Source: Microbacterium halotolerans (GTDB lineage Bacteria > Actinomycetota > Actinomycetes > Actinomycetales > Microbacteriaceae). From it: a stretch of DNA of 64,000 nt. The notes beneath the pieces are model-generated. The model made no database searches and was not told the DNA's origin. It was given only the letters and a program-made list of their open reading frames with translations. The position numbers and the translations under genes are program-made. Below are positions 1 through 8,382 of this stretch, in pieces. Positions within the stretch are counted from its first letter, which is position 1; every line of letters starts with the position of its first letter. The stretch spans positions 195,961-259,960 of the forward strand of contig NZ_KZ984052.1 in assembly GCF_003569805.1 (NCBI RefSeq), in the 5' to 3' direction.

Positions 1-111
1 TGCTGACCCCTCCTCCGGCGTCGCTTTCGGATACACCGTCGCTCGCGGCCCATGGCCGGGCGGCGGGGATCCGCGCGCGGTGCGAGCGGCGCGGGAGATC
101 GGCGAGATGGC

Positions 112-1542
112 ATGGTGAGCGAGTTCGACGCCCAGGCTCCGCCGCGCGTCATCGTCACAACGGACCCCGAGCTCGATGATCTCAACTCGATGCTGCGACT
201 TCTTCTGTACAGCAACGAGATCGATATCGCGGCGCTCGTGTACTCGTCGAGCAGATTCCACTTCGCAGGTGATGAGGCACGAGGCATCGCTCCTCATAGG
301 TGGCCTGCTCCTGGGCAGAAGCTGCACATCGACATCGCGATCGACGCCTATGAGAAGTCCCATGCGAACCTTGTCAGGCACGACCCTCGTTATCCGGATC
401 CGGACGCACTGCGCGGGCTGGTTCGCGTAGGCAACATCAGAACCGAGGGCGACGTGCAGGAGCCCACAGACGGATCCGAACTCGTGCGCGAGGCGCTGCT
501 GGGGAAAGCGCCCGGGAGAGTGTTCGCCCAAGCATGGGGCGGAACGAACACCATCGCCCGCGCGCTGATGTCGATCGAAGAGGCGTACCGCGACACCGCT
601 GAATGGCGAGACGTCCACGAGCTCATCACGAGACGCACCGTGATCACGTCTTTCGCCGAGCAGGACAGCACTTTTCGTGAGTACATCCGACCGCACTGGC
701 CCGAACTGGAGTTCCGCGACGTCGCAACTACCGCGTGGGGCTACTTCGCGTGGGACGTCGTGCCGGACGAAGCGAGCGCATACCTCTCTGCGGAATGGAT
801 GCGCGAGAACGTCACGCGGGTCGGTCCGATGGGTGCCGAATACCGTGTATGGGGTGACGGCAAGCAGCTGGCAGCGGGATTCGACGACGAGGACTACTTC
901 GGCCTTGCGGATGCTTCCGATGACCAGCTTTCGGCACGCGGCTATCGCGTGTGGGCACCTGTGCGCCCCGCGGGGTCATGGATATCCGAAGGGGACAGCT
1001 CGAACTTCGCCCTCCATATCGACAACGGACTCCGGAACGCGGAGCACCCGACCTTCGGAGGATGGGGAGGACGCCAGGAGCCGGACCCCGACGATCCGCA
1101 TCGCTGGCGCAGCGTGGGGTGGTCGAAGATGTTCGACGCGCCGATCACGGATGCCGGTGAAGTCGGACAATGGTACGGGGCCATTCAGCGCGACTTCGCT
1201 GCGCGCCTGAGATGGACGGTGACGTCTGACTTCGAGGACGCGAACCACGCGCCGCGCGTGAGCTCTCTCGGGCCGACCGATCGATCCGTCCGCCCCGGCG
1301 ACAGCGTCGAGTTCGCATTCACAGCAGCGGACCCCGACGATGACTCCGTGCGGGTCATCGTGCGCTTGGATGCCCAGGCGAGCACGTGCCGGGCCGATGT
1401 CGCCGCGACGGACGCCGGGTGCCGTGTGGATGTTTCTTCCGACGCTCGACGCGGGGATACAGTGAGTGTGATCGTCGAGGCGATCGACGACGGTGATCCG
1501 CCTCTGACCGGATACGCGCGTTTCGCGCTGACGGTGACGTGA
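112..1542 (+). CDS. DUF1593 family protein (nucleoside-hydrolase-like)
   Basis: The N-terminal part carries a nucleoside-hydrolase-like acidic motif, TTDPELDD at residues 16-23, followed by a DUF1593-type domain that fills roughly residues 10-380. The last ~85 residues look like the Ig/cadherin-like domain usually found at the C terminus of this family. Proteins of this family are thought to act on glycosylated or nucleoside-like substrates, but no reaction is established here. The start is placed at ATG 112, after GGGAGA at 93-98; an in-frame ATG at 52 would add a low-complexity Arg/Gly extension. I see no signal peptide from either start, so a cytoplasmic location is inferred, although many relatives are exported. 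The gene may be the last member of a cluster lying left of the window. Confidence 0.75.
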   Translation: MVSEFDAQAPPRVIVTTDPELDDLNSMLRLLLYSNEIDIAALVYSSSRFHFAGDEARGIAPHRWPAPGQKLHIDIAIDAYEKSHANLVRHDPRYPDPDALRGLVRVGNIRTEGDVQEPTDGSELVREALLGKAPGRVFAQAWGGTNTIARALMSIEEAYRDTAEWRDVHELITRRTVITSFAEQDSTFREYIRPHWPELEFRDVATTAWGYFAWDVVPDEASAYLSAEWMRENVTRVGPMGAEYRVWGDGKQLAAGFDDEDYFGLADASDDQLSARGYRVWAPVRPAGSWISEGDSSNFALHIDNGLRNAEHPTFGGWGGRQEPDPDDPHRWRSVGWSKMFDAPITDAGEVGQWYGAIQRDFAARLRWTVTSDFEDANHAPRVSSLGPTDRSVRPGDSVEFAFTAADPDDDSVRVIVRLDAQASTCRADVAATDAGCRVDVSSDARRGDTVSVIVEAIDDGDPPLTGYARFALTVT

Positions 1543-1689
1543 ACGGCTCATACTGTGATGGAAACGTGTGGAGTGCGGGCGTCGGAAGGCGCAGCCCCTG
1601 ACGGGACACCCGGATTGCGGGACACGCCGTCGCGCTGATGCCGTCCGTCGGTCGGGGTCGTGAGACTGAGGCAGAGAGACAGGTGATTG

Positions 1690-2430
1690 ATGCCCAGTGA
1701 AAGCGATTCGTCTTCGGAGAAGATCGTCGGGGCCCTCGGCACGCTGTCCACCGGGACTCCGGTGAGCGAAGTCGCGCGACGTCTGCTGGATCTGTTCACA
1801 ACCGGATCGATCGAGCCGGGCACGAGGCTTCCCTCTGAACGGCAGCTCGCCGCGTCACTTGCCGTCGGTCGTTCTGCGGTCCGTGAGGCGCTGGCAGCGC
1901 TGGAGGTGCTCGGCATCGTGGACGTGCGGCCGGGCTCTGGGACCTACTTGCGCGGCGAGGCCAGCGAACTGCTGCCGCAGACGCTTCGTTGGGGGCTGCT
2001 GATAGGGGAGAAGAACTCCTCGGAACTGATCGAACTGCGAGCCGGTCTGGAGATCTATGTCGCCCGTCTCGCCGCGACACGGGCGAGCGATGCGGCCCGT
2101 GCGGCGCTGCGTGCGCACGTGCAGGAGATGCGCGGCGCCGGTACCGACCTTGCGGCATTCGCACGGGCGGATCTGAACTTCCATCTCGATCTCGCAGAAG
2201 CAGCGGAGAACGCAACGCTGCACGACCTGCTCCACGTCGTCCGGTCACTGCTGCAGGTCTATGCGGATCGTGCCGTGCACTCCCGGGAGGAGGCGGAGGT
2301 CGCGGTGCGCGAGCACGAGGCCGTCACCGAAGCGCTTGACGCGCACGACCCTGACGCTGCGGCGTCCGCGATGGCCGCGCACATGGTCACCGCAGGGGAA
2401 AGGCTCGCTCGTTTCGTCGAAAGCGACTGA
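1690..2430 (+). CDS. FadR-type GntR family transcriptional regulator
   Basis: A 246-residue regulator with an N-terminal winged helix (PGTRLPSERQLAASLAVGRS, then AVREALAALEVLGIV) and a C-terminal all-helical FCD ligand-binding domain, with candidate metal-binding residues in the ADLNFHLDLAEAAEN helix. FCD regulators respond to organic or sugar acids and usually repress adjacent catabolic genes. TTG at 1687 directly precedes ATG 1690; the AGAGACAGG at 1676-1683 serves the ATG. It lies 147 nt after the DUF1593 gene on the same strand and converges on the isomerase operon. It could control either neighbour; the sequence does not decide which. Confidence 0.85.
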   Translation: MPSESDSSSEKIVGALGTLSTGTPVSEVARRLLDLFTTGSIEPGTRLPSERQLAASLAVGRSAVREALAALEVLGIVDVRPGSGTYLRGEASELLPQTLRWGLLIGEKNSSELIELRAGLEIYVARLAATRASDAARAALRAHVQEMRGAGTDLAAFARADLNFHLDLAEAAENATLHDLLHVVRSLLQVYADRAVHSREEAEVAVREHEAVTEALDAHDPDAAASAMAAHMVTAGERLARFVESD

Positions 2431-2496
2431 CGGGCAGTTCGTCGGCGCTGTACCGCGCGTGGAGTGCATGCGTTGAACGGCACCTGCTCGATGACC

Positions 2497-3264
2497 TCAG
2501 GGCTTTCGCCTCCGCGACAGCCTCCCCGCCTCGTCGAGCACGTCGACGAGAGCGTCGGGGTCGTGCGCGAATCGGCCGAGGAACACACCGTCGACGGCGT
2601 CGCCGAGGGCAGTCAGGAGACCGGGCCCTGCCGCGCCGCCGTAGATCACGGATGAGCCGAACCGGTCGCGGTCGGAGTCGAGGTCGGCACGGAGCGCGGC
2701 CGCGACGACCGCGACGTGCTCCGTGCCCGCAGGCTCTGGAGCACCGATCGCCCAGACGGGCTCGTAGGCGACGATGATCGAACCGGCGCCGGAGCCGCGC
2801 AGAGCGCGACGCAGCTGCGCGATGGCGGCCGCTGCGGCGTCATCCGGTGCGAGACGCTCGCTCTCGCCGATGCAGACCAAAGGCGTGAGGCCGTTTCGCA
2901 GAGCCGCACGGGTCTTCGCCGCAACCACGTCATCCGTCTCACCATGCATCCGGCGCCGTTCGGCGTGGCCGATCTCTGCAATCGACGCCCCGATCTCGGC
3001 GAGCTCGACGGCGGAGACCTCACCGGTGAAGGCTCCTTCTTCGTGAGGTGAGACGTCCTGCGCACCGACGCGCACGCCCGTGTACCGGAACTCCTCGATC
3101 GCTCGCGGAATCTGCAGGTACGTCGGCGTGACGAACACCTCGACATCGCCGGACGACACCGCTTCGTGTCGGCGCAGGCGCACGGCGACCTCGGCGAACC
3201 AGGCGGCGGCACGCTCGTGCCCGAAGTACATCTTCAGGCTCACCCCGACCGTGAGCCGTCGCAT
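2497..3264 (-). CDS. lerI: Triosephosphate-isomerase-like erythrulose-phosphate isomerase
   Basis: A 255-residue TIM barrel with the family's catalytic residues in place: Lys11 (VSLKMYF), His100 (AEIGHAERR) and Glu168 (AYEPVWAIG), plus a phosphate loop IYGGAAGPG. The N-terminal strand differs from housekeeping TIM (GNWKMN), as expected for the tetrulose-phosphate branch (EryH in Brucella, LerI in Mycobacterium smegmatis), which interconverts L-erythrulose 1-phosphate and D-erythrulose 4-phosphate. Its start overlaps the stop of the RpiB-like gene in the sequence TGATG, so the two are translationally coupled. Longer in-frame starts upstream would run into the RpiB gene and are rejected. A glycolytic role is unlikely because tpiA normally sits with gap-pgk. 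The substrate assignment is inferred from family and context. Confidence 0.8.
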   Translation of the reverse strand: MRRLTVGVSLKMYFGHERAAAWFAEVAVRLRRHEAVSSGDVEVFVTPTYLQIPRAIEEFRYTGVRVGAQDVSPHEEGAFTGEVSAVELAEIGASIAEIGHAERRRMHGETDDVVAAKTRAALRNGLTPLVCIGESERLAPDDAAAAAIAQLRRALRGSGAGSIIVAYEPVWAIGAPEPAGTEHVAVVAAALRADLDSDRDRFGSSVIYGGAAGPGLLTALGDAVDGVFLGRFAHDPDALVDVLDEAGRLSRRRKP

Positions 3265-3734
3265 CAGCAGGACCCGGTGGTCTCGTACCCGTCGATGGCC
3301 GCGACCTTCGACGCCGATGCGCTGGTCGGGTCGAAGGTGTAGCCGAGCCATTCTCTGGCGAGGCGGCGGGCGAGTTCGATGCCGACGACGCGTTGGCCCA
3401 TGCAGAGGACCTGAGCGTCGTTGGAGAGCACGGAGCGTTCGACGGAGTAGGAGTCGTGTGCGGTGACGGCCCGGATGCCCTGAACCTTGTTGGCGGAGAT
3501 GGCGACGCCGAGGCCGGTGCCGCAGATCAGAATCGCCCTGTCCGCTTCGCCGCGAGCGATTCGCTCCGCTGCTTCGATCGCGACTTTCGGGTACGGCGTG
3601 TGGCTATCGGAGTCGACGCCGACATCGATCACGTCCGCGACGTCCGCATTGCTCTCGAGATCCCGCTTCAGAATCTCCTTGTAGTCGAATCCGGCGTCGT
3701 CGCTGCCGACGACGATCCGCAGTGCATCCGTCAT
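3264..3734 (-). CDS. derI: RpiB-like isomerase, probable D-erythrulose-4-phosphate isomerase
   Basis: A 156-residue RpiB/LacAB fold protein with the catalytic Cys71 in ILICGTGLG and the AHDSYSVER and [10 protein letters not shown] motifs. The first phosphate-site motif reads GSDDAGF, with Asp13 where ribose-5-phosphate isomerase B has His, which suggests a changed substrate. Homologues in tetritol loci (EryI, DerI) convert D-erythrulose 4-phosphate to D-erythrose 4-phosphate, feeding the pentose phosphate pathway. The start is ATG 3734 with GGGAGA just upstream; the alternative ATG at 3779 gives a poorly conserved tail. First gene of a two-gene minus-strand operon, divergent from the dehydrogenase-importer-kinase operon. 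It could also act on ribose or allose phosphate. Confidence 0.8.
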   Translation of the reverse strand: MTDALRIVVGSDDAGFDYKEILKRDLESNADVADVIDVGVDSDSHTPYPKVAIEAAERIARGEADRAILICGTGLGVAISANKVQGIRAVTAHDSYSVERSVLSNDAQVLCMGQRVVGIELARRLAREWLGYTFDPTSASASKVAAIDGYETTGSC

Positions 3735-3767
3735 GTGTGTATCTCCCTCATCGTTCGACATGCCCTG

Positions 3768-3807
3768 TTGACACGGCATCTCACGGACTCTACGTTGAAT
3801 CTAACGT
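3768..3807 (+). promoter_or_regulatory. Candidate promoter and operator of the polyol operon
   Basis: TTGACA at 3768-3773 and TACGTT at 3791-3796 are separated by 17 nt, a good sigma-70-type match reading right. A perfect inverted repeat ACGTT-N6-AACGT (3792-3807) covers the -10 and the predicted start site. A weaker dyad, ATGT-N8-ACAT, follows at 3813-3828. A repressor bound here, for example the DeoR protein encoded at the end of the operon, would block the plus-strand promoter and could also affect the divergent isomerase operon. Inferred from sequence only. Confidence 0.5.
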
Positions 3808-3957
3808 GAAGTATGTTCTAAGCTACATGATATTCACACAGGGCAACGGAAGCCCAACATGTTCGGGGCGGTGAACTGCTCGAGCAGGTGGGCCGAGGAA
3901 GACCCGTACGAGGCGAGGCGATGGAAGCCCCGCGAAAAGATGCGAACAGGAGCAACG

Positions 3958-4989
3958 ATGCGCGCAGTCGCTTTCACATCAGCAGGCGAGCTGGCTCTCG
4001 AGGAGCGGCAGATCCCGACTCCCGGGTACAAGGAGATCCTGATCGAGACGGCGGCGGTCGGCATCTGCGGCACCGATGCCCACGTGCTCGACGGGGAGTT
4101 CGAGGGGACGGTCTTCCCGCTCGTGCCGGGCCATGAGGCCACGGGGAAGATCGTCGCGCTCGGCGACGGCGTCAACGACGGCGTCTTCGACTTCCGCGTC
4201 GGCGATCACGTCGCGGTGAACCCCAGCACCACATGCGGCGAGTGCGAGTTCTGCCTCAACGGACACCAGAATCTCTGCCCTCGTTGGAACGGGCTCGGCG
4301 TCGTCGCCTCGGATGGCGCATCGCAGCAGTTCTTCACGGCGCCGGCGAGCAACGTGTACAGGCTCAGGCCCGACACCGATCTGTACGAAGCGGCGCTCAT
4401 CGAGCCGCTCGCCTGTGCCATCCGCGGCTGGGACGTGCTTCCTCGGCGCCTCGGAGACCACGTCCTGGTGTTCGGAGCAGGCACGATGGGTCTGCTGATG
4501 GCGCAACTCGCCCATCGTGCCGGCGCAGCCACGGTCACCATCATCGATCTCAACGAGGAGCGTCTGAAGACGGCGGCCGAGTGCGGCATCGAGCAGCGCT
4601 TCACCAGCGCCGATGACGCCGACCGCGAGAAGTGGGACGTCGTCATCGACTGCACCGGCAACATCCGGGCCATCGAGGACGCGCTCACCCGTGTGAAGCC
4701 GGCGGGGTTCTTCCAGGACTTCGGGGTGGCTCCGGCCGACCAGACGGCGCGCTTCTCGCCGTTCCGCGTCTATCGCGATGAGATCTCGATCGTCGGCACC
4801 ATGGCGGTCCTGAACTCATTCGGGCGCGCGGTCGAGCTGTTCGAAGGAGGCGCCGTCAACGCGAAGGCGATGATCAGCCACTCGTTCACGCTGGACGACT
4901 ACACCACCGCGTTGGACATGTTCCGACGGGGCGAGGGGCGCAAGCTCCAGATCCGCCCCAACGACTCGGAATCGCGGGTGCTCCTGTGA
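3958..4989 (+). CDS. Zinc-dependent polyol dehydrogenase (MDR family), probable erythritol/L-threitol dehydrogenase
   Basis: A 343-residue medium-chain dehydrogenase. The catalytic zinc ligands are Cys37 (GICGTD) and His59-Glu60 (PGHE). The structural zinc site is Cys93, Cys96, Cys99 and Cys107. The Rossmann motif GAGTMG is at 173-178. It should oxidise a polyol to a ketose with NAD. The neighbouring kinase and isomerases make erythritol or L-threitol to L-erythrulose the best guess (EltD-like). ATG 3958 is preceded by AGGAG at 3948-3952; the longer frame from 3859 lacks family similarity. First gene of the plus-strand operon; its stop overlaps the next start. Sorbitol or threonine dehydrogenase activity cannot be excluded. 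Confidence 0.8.
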   Translation: MRAVAFTSAGELALEERQIPTPGYKEILIETAAVGICGTDAHVLDGEFEGTVFPLVPGHEATGKIVALGDGVNDGVFDFRVGDHVAVNPSTTCGECEFCLNGHQNLCPRWNGLGVVASDGASQQFFTAPASNVYRLRPDTDLYEAALIEPLACAIRGWDVLPRRLGDHVLVFGAGTMGLLMAQLAHRAGAATVTIIDLNEERLKTAAECGIEQRFTSADDADREKWDVVIDCTGNIRAIEDALTRVKPAGFFQDFGVAPADQTARFSPFRVYRDEISIVGTMAVLNSFGRAVELFEGGAVNAKAMISHSFTLDDYTTALDMFRRGEGRKLQIRPNDSESRVLL

Positions 4990-5645
4990 GTGCGTCGACG
5001 GCTGCCCGCTCCGCACGGCGAGGCCTCGGAACAGGCGCGAAGCGCGGCATCCTCGCCGGCGTCATCGTGGTGCTGATCGTCTTCGTCGTCCTCGGCACGC
5101 GGGTCGTATCGAACGACGCGGCCGATGCGGGGGCAGATGAGGGATTCAACGCGGAGACCTTCGGGGCAGATCGGTTCCCCGGCGTTCAGGAGGCGATCGC
5201 CGAGAGGGCTGTCGCCGCGGACGAGCTCGCACAGGCGATCGCCGCGGACGCCGATGCCGCCGTGGAGGAGTACGCCGTACCGTCCTCAGGCGGCCCCGTG
5301 TTCAGCGTGACGTTCACCGGCACCGTAGGCGAAGGCCAGTCCGGCATCTACGACGTCGCCGTCGACGGGCTTCCCGACGACCTGCTCGTTCGGGTGCAGA
5401 CGGGGCCGGCGATCAACGGCACGGAGCTGCGCGACGCCACCGGCGACATCGTGTTCGGTGAGTTCACCAACCAGATCGAGTTCCAGAACGCGGCAGCGGC
5501 GCTGAACGACGAGATGAAGGTGCAGGTGCTCGACAGCGTCGACACCGCGTCCCTCGAGGGAAGCACCGTTACCGTGACCGGAGCGTTCACGCTCATCAAC
5601 GAAGCGGCGTGGCTCGTGACCCCGGTTCAGTTCGAGGTCGGCTGA
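4986..5645 (+). CDS. DUF2291 family membrane-anchored protein
   Basis: A 219-residue protein with one N-terminal transmembrane segment (about residues 18-39, ILAGVIVVLIVFVVLGTRVV) and an extracytoplasmic domain resembling DUF2291. Such proteins are encoded beside ribose-type ABC importers in polyol and tetritol loci. Their role is unknown, but accessory substrate handling at the membrane is plausible. GTG 4986 overlaps the dehydrogenase stop by 4 bp and its own stop overlaps the ATPase start (TGATG), so it is co-translated with both. There is no lipobox cysteine; the N-terminal anchor appears to stay uncleaved. Confidence 0.75.
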   Translation: MSASTAARSARRGLGTGAKRGILAGVIVVLIVFVVLGTRVVSNDAADAGADEGFNAETFGADRFPGVQEAIAERAVAADELAQAIAADADAAVEEYAVPSSGGPVFSVTFTGTVGEGQSGIYDVAVDGLPDDLLVRVQTGPAINGTELRDATGDIVFGEFTNQIEFQNAAAALNDEMKVQVLDSVDTASLEGSTVTVTGAFTLINEAAWLVTPVQFEVG

Positions 5646-7168
5646 TGGTCGGGACAGCGGACGACGTCGTCCTCGAGGCGCGCAACATCGTCAAGACCTA
5701 TGGCGGCACGCGCGCGCTGAAGGGCGTGAACTTCGAGATCCGCAGGGGAACGGTCACCACGCTGTTCGGCGAGAACGGTGCGGGGAAGTCCACCCTGATG
5801 AAGATCCTCTCGGGGGTCGAGCAGCCGACATCCGGCGAGATCGTGCTGGACGGGGAAGCGGTGGCGTTCGGCTCCACGACCGAGGCCACCGCGCGCGGCA
5901 TCTCGATCATCCACCAGGAGCTGAGCCTCGCACCCAACATGACGGTGCGCGACAACATCTTCATGGGGCGCGAGATCACCGGGACCTTCGGTGGTGTCGA
6001 CTACTCCGAGGAGAATCGCCAGACCCGCGAGCTGCTGCGCGACATGCAGCTGGACATCGATCCGGACACCTTCGTCTCGGATCTGCGCGTCGGTCAGCAG
6101 CAGATCGTCGAGATCGCCCGCGCGCTGTCGGTGAACTCGCGCATTCTGATCATGGACGAGCCGACATCCGCCCTGGCCGCCGCCGAGGTGGAGGTGCTGT
6201 TCGGCATCATCCGAGAACTGCTCTCTCGCGGCGTCGCGATCGTGTACATCTCGCACCACCTCGAGGAAGCGCTCGAGATCACCGACCACGCCGTCGTCCT
6301 CCGCGACGGCAGCATGACCGCGCGTGCCGAACGCACGGACATCGACCTCGCATGGATCGTGCATCACATGGTCGGCGAGCACTTCGACCTCGGCACTCCT
6401 CCCACGGGGTACGAGTTCGGCGACCCGGTGCTGGAGGTCTCGGGGCTGACCATCCTCGATCCCGAGAACTCGGAGCGAGTGATCGTGGACGACCTCGACC
6501 TCGAGGTGCGCGCGGGCGAGATCGTGTGCATCTACGGACTCATGGGTGCAGGGCGCACGGAGCTCCTCGAGGCGGTCGCGGGGCGCGACCCCGTCGCCAC
6601 GGGCGACATCCGGCTCGAGGGCCGGTCGATCCTCGGCGATTCGATCGCCGACCGGATCGCCGACGGAGTCGGTCTCGTGCCGGAGGACCGCCAGCGGGAC
6701 GGTCTGGTGCAGAGCTTCGACGTCGGCCGCAATCTGACGCTGGCGAGCCTCGACGCGAGCATGTCGCGGGGATCGATCTCCCGGACGAAGGAAGCGCAGC
6801 GCTCGAAGGAGCTCATCGAAGCGGTGACGGTGAAGACGCCGGGCCCCGACGTTCCGATCGGCTCACTCTCCGGCGGCAACCAGCAGAAGGTCGTGATCGG
6901 CAAGATCGTGGCGACCGATCCGAAGGTGATGCTGCTCGATGAGCCGAGCCGAGGAATCGACGTCGGGGCGAAGGGCGAGGTGTTCCGACTGCTCGCAGAA
7001 CGGGCGAAGCGCGGGCTCGCGGTCGTGTACACGACGAGCGAGGTCGGTGAGTGCCTGAGCATCGCGCACCGCATCATCGTGCTCAGGCGCGGCAGGATCT
7101 CCGCCGAGTTCGCACCCGACGTGACCAAGGACATGATCATGGCCGCCTCCGGCGAGGCCGTGGCCTGA
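5645..7168 (+). CDS. Sugar ABC transporter ATP-binding protein (RbsA/CUT2 family)
   Basis: A 507-residue protein with two fused nucleotide-binding domains. Domain 1 has Walker A GENGAGKST, a signature in RVGQQQIVEIARA and Walker B MDEPTSAL. Domain 2 has the degenerate Walker A GLMGAGRTE normal for RbsA-type proteins and the signature SGGNQQKV. It energises import by the following permease and binding protein. The start is ATG 5645, overlapping the DUF2291 stop; the earlier in-frame ATG at 5609 lies inside the upstream gene and is rejected. Substrate inferred from context is a tetritol or similar polyol. Confidence 0.9.
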   Translation: MVGTADDVVLEARNIVKTYGGTRALKGVNFEIRRGTVTTLFGENGAGKSTLMKILSGVEQPTSGEIVLDGEAVAFGSTTEATARGISIIHQELSLAPNMTVRDNIFMGREITGTFGGVDYSEENRQTRELLRDMQLDIDPDTFVSDLRVGQQQIVEIARALSVNSRILIMDEPTSALAAAEVEVLFGIIRELLSRGVAIVYISHHLEEALEITDHAVVLRDGSMTARAERTDIDLAWIVHHMVGEHFDLGTPPTGYEFGDPVLEVSGLTILDPENSERVIVDDLDLEVRAGEIVCIYGLMGAGRTELLEAVAGRDPVATGDIRLEGRSILGDSIADRIADGVGLVPEDRQRDGLVQSFDVGRNLTLASLDASMSRGSISRTKEAQRSKELIEAVTVKTPGPDVPIGSLSGGNQQKVVIGKIVATDPKVMLLDEPSRGIDVGAKGEVFRLLAERAKRGLAVVYTTSEVGECLSIAHRIIVLRRGRISAEFAPDVTKDMIMAASGEAVA

Positions 7169-7190
7169 ATCGATCGAGACGGACAGGACA

Positions 7191-8327
7191 ATGACGACCA
7201 CAACGACCGCCATCCTCGAGAACCGGAAGCGGTTCTCCATCACCAAGCTCCTGCTGGAGGGGCGAGCCTTCCTCGCCCTCATCCTGATCATCGCGGTGTT
7301 CTCGATCCTCTCGCCGAACTACCTGACGTGGAACAACATCCTGATCATGACCTCGCACGTCGCGATCTACGCGCTGCTGGGCCTGGGAATGCTGCTGGTC
7401 ATCCTGAACGGCGGGATCGACCTCTCGGTCGGTTCGACGCTGGCGTTCTCCGCCGTGATCGGGGGTTTCCTGCTGAAGGGCGTGCCGCTGGAGATGTTCG
7501 GCGTCACGCTGTACCCGAGCGTTCCCGTGACCGTGCTGATCGCCTGCGGCGTCGGAGCGCTTGTCGGACTGGTGAACGGCATCCTGGTGGCGAAGTTCAA
7601 GATCGCGCCGTTCGTCGCCACGCTCGGCATGCTCTACGCCGTGCGCGGTCTCGCGCTGCTGATGACCGACGGTCTCACCATCAACAACCTGTCGGGAAGT
7701 GAGGAACTGGGCAACACGGGCTTCGACTGGCTCGGCTTCAACCGCATCCTCGGCATTCCGATCGGCGTGCTGATCATGATCGTCGTGGCGATCGTGCTCG
7801 GCGCTGCACTCGGCCGGGCGAAGTTCGGACGCTGGCTGTACGCCGCCGGCGGCAACGAGCGTGCGGCCGAACTGTCGGGCGTGCCGACGAAGAACGTGAA
7901 GATCTCGGTGTACGTGATCTCCGGCCTGTGCGCCGCGATCGCCGGCCTGGTGCTGGCCTCCACGCTGACCAGCGCCGACCCCAACGCCGGCGAGACGTAC
8001 GAGCTGACTGCCATCGCGGCCGTCGTGATCGGGGGAGCGGCGCTCACGGGCGGTCGAGGCAATGTGCGAGGCACGCTGCTGGGCGCCTTCGTGATCGGCT
8101 TCCTCGCCGACGGGCTCGTGATCGTCGGAGTCTCCGCCTACTGGCAGATGGTGTTCATGGGCGCGGTCATCGTCGTCGCCGTGCTTCTCAACACACTGCA
8201 GTACGGTCGCCGCCGACCTGCGGCGAAGCCGAAGAAGAAGACCACGTCGACGGACGGGACGACGCCCGCTGCATCGGCAGGACCGTCTGGTGCGGGGACG
8301 TCCGAATCTTCGACGAAGGAACCCTGA
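7191..8327 (+). CDS. Sugar ABC transporter permease (RbsC/CUT2 family)
   Basis: A 378-residue integral membrane protein with about 9-10 hydrophobic helices and the characteristic BPD_transp_2 motif region GGIDLSVGSTLAFSAV, as well as GGRGNVRGTLLGAF near the C terminus. The last ~40 residues are a polar Lys/Ser/Thr/Ala-rich cytoplasmic tail. It forms the membrane channel with the ATPase encoded 22 nt upstream and the lipoprotein encoded 55 nt downstream. ATG 7191 follows GGACAGGA. Homodimeric assembly is expected, as for RbsC. Confidence 0.9.
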   Translation: MTTTTTAILENRKRFSITKLLLEGRAFLALILIIAVFSILSPNYLTWNNILIMTSHVAIYALLGLGMLLVILNGGIDLSVGSTLAFSAVIGGFLLKGVPLEMFGVTLYPSVPVTVLIACGVGALVGLVNGILVAKFKIAPFVATLGMLYAVRGLALLMTDGLTINNLSGSEELGNTGFDWLGFNRILGIPIGVLIMIVVAIVLGAALGRAKFGRWLYAAGGNERAAELSGVPTKNVKISVYVISGLCAAIAGLVLASTLTSADPNAGETYELTAIAAVVIGGAALTGGRGNVRGTLLGAFVIGFLADGLVIVGVSAYWQMVFMGAVIVVAVLLNTLQYGRRRPAAKPKKKTTSTDGTTPAASAGPSGAGTSESSTKEP

Positions 8328-8382
8328 ACCGCACAACCGGCACCGACGAACGCTGCCGGCACCCTGAGAAAGGACACATCAC

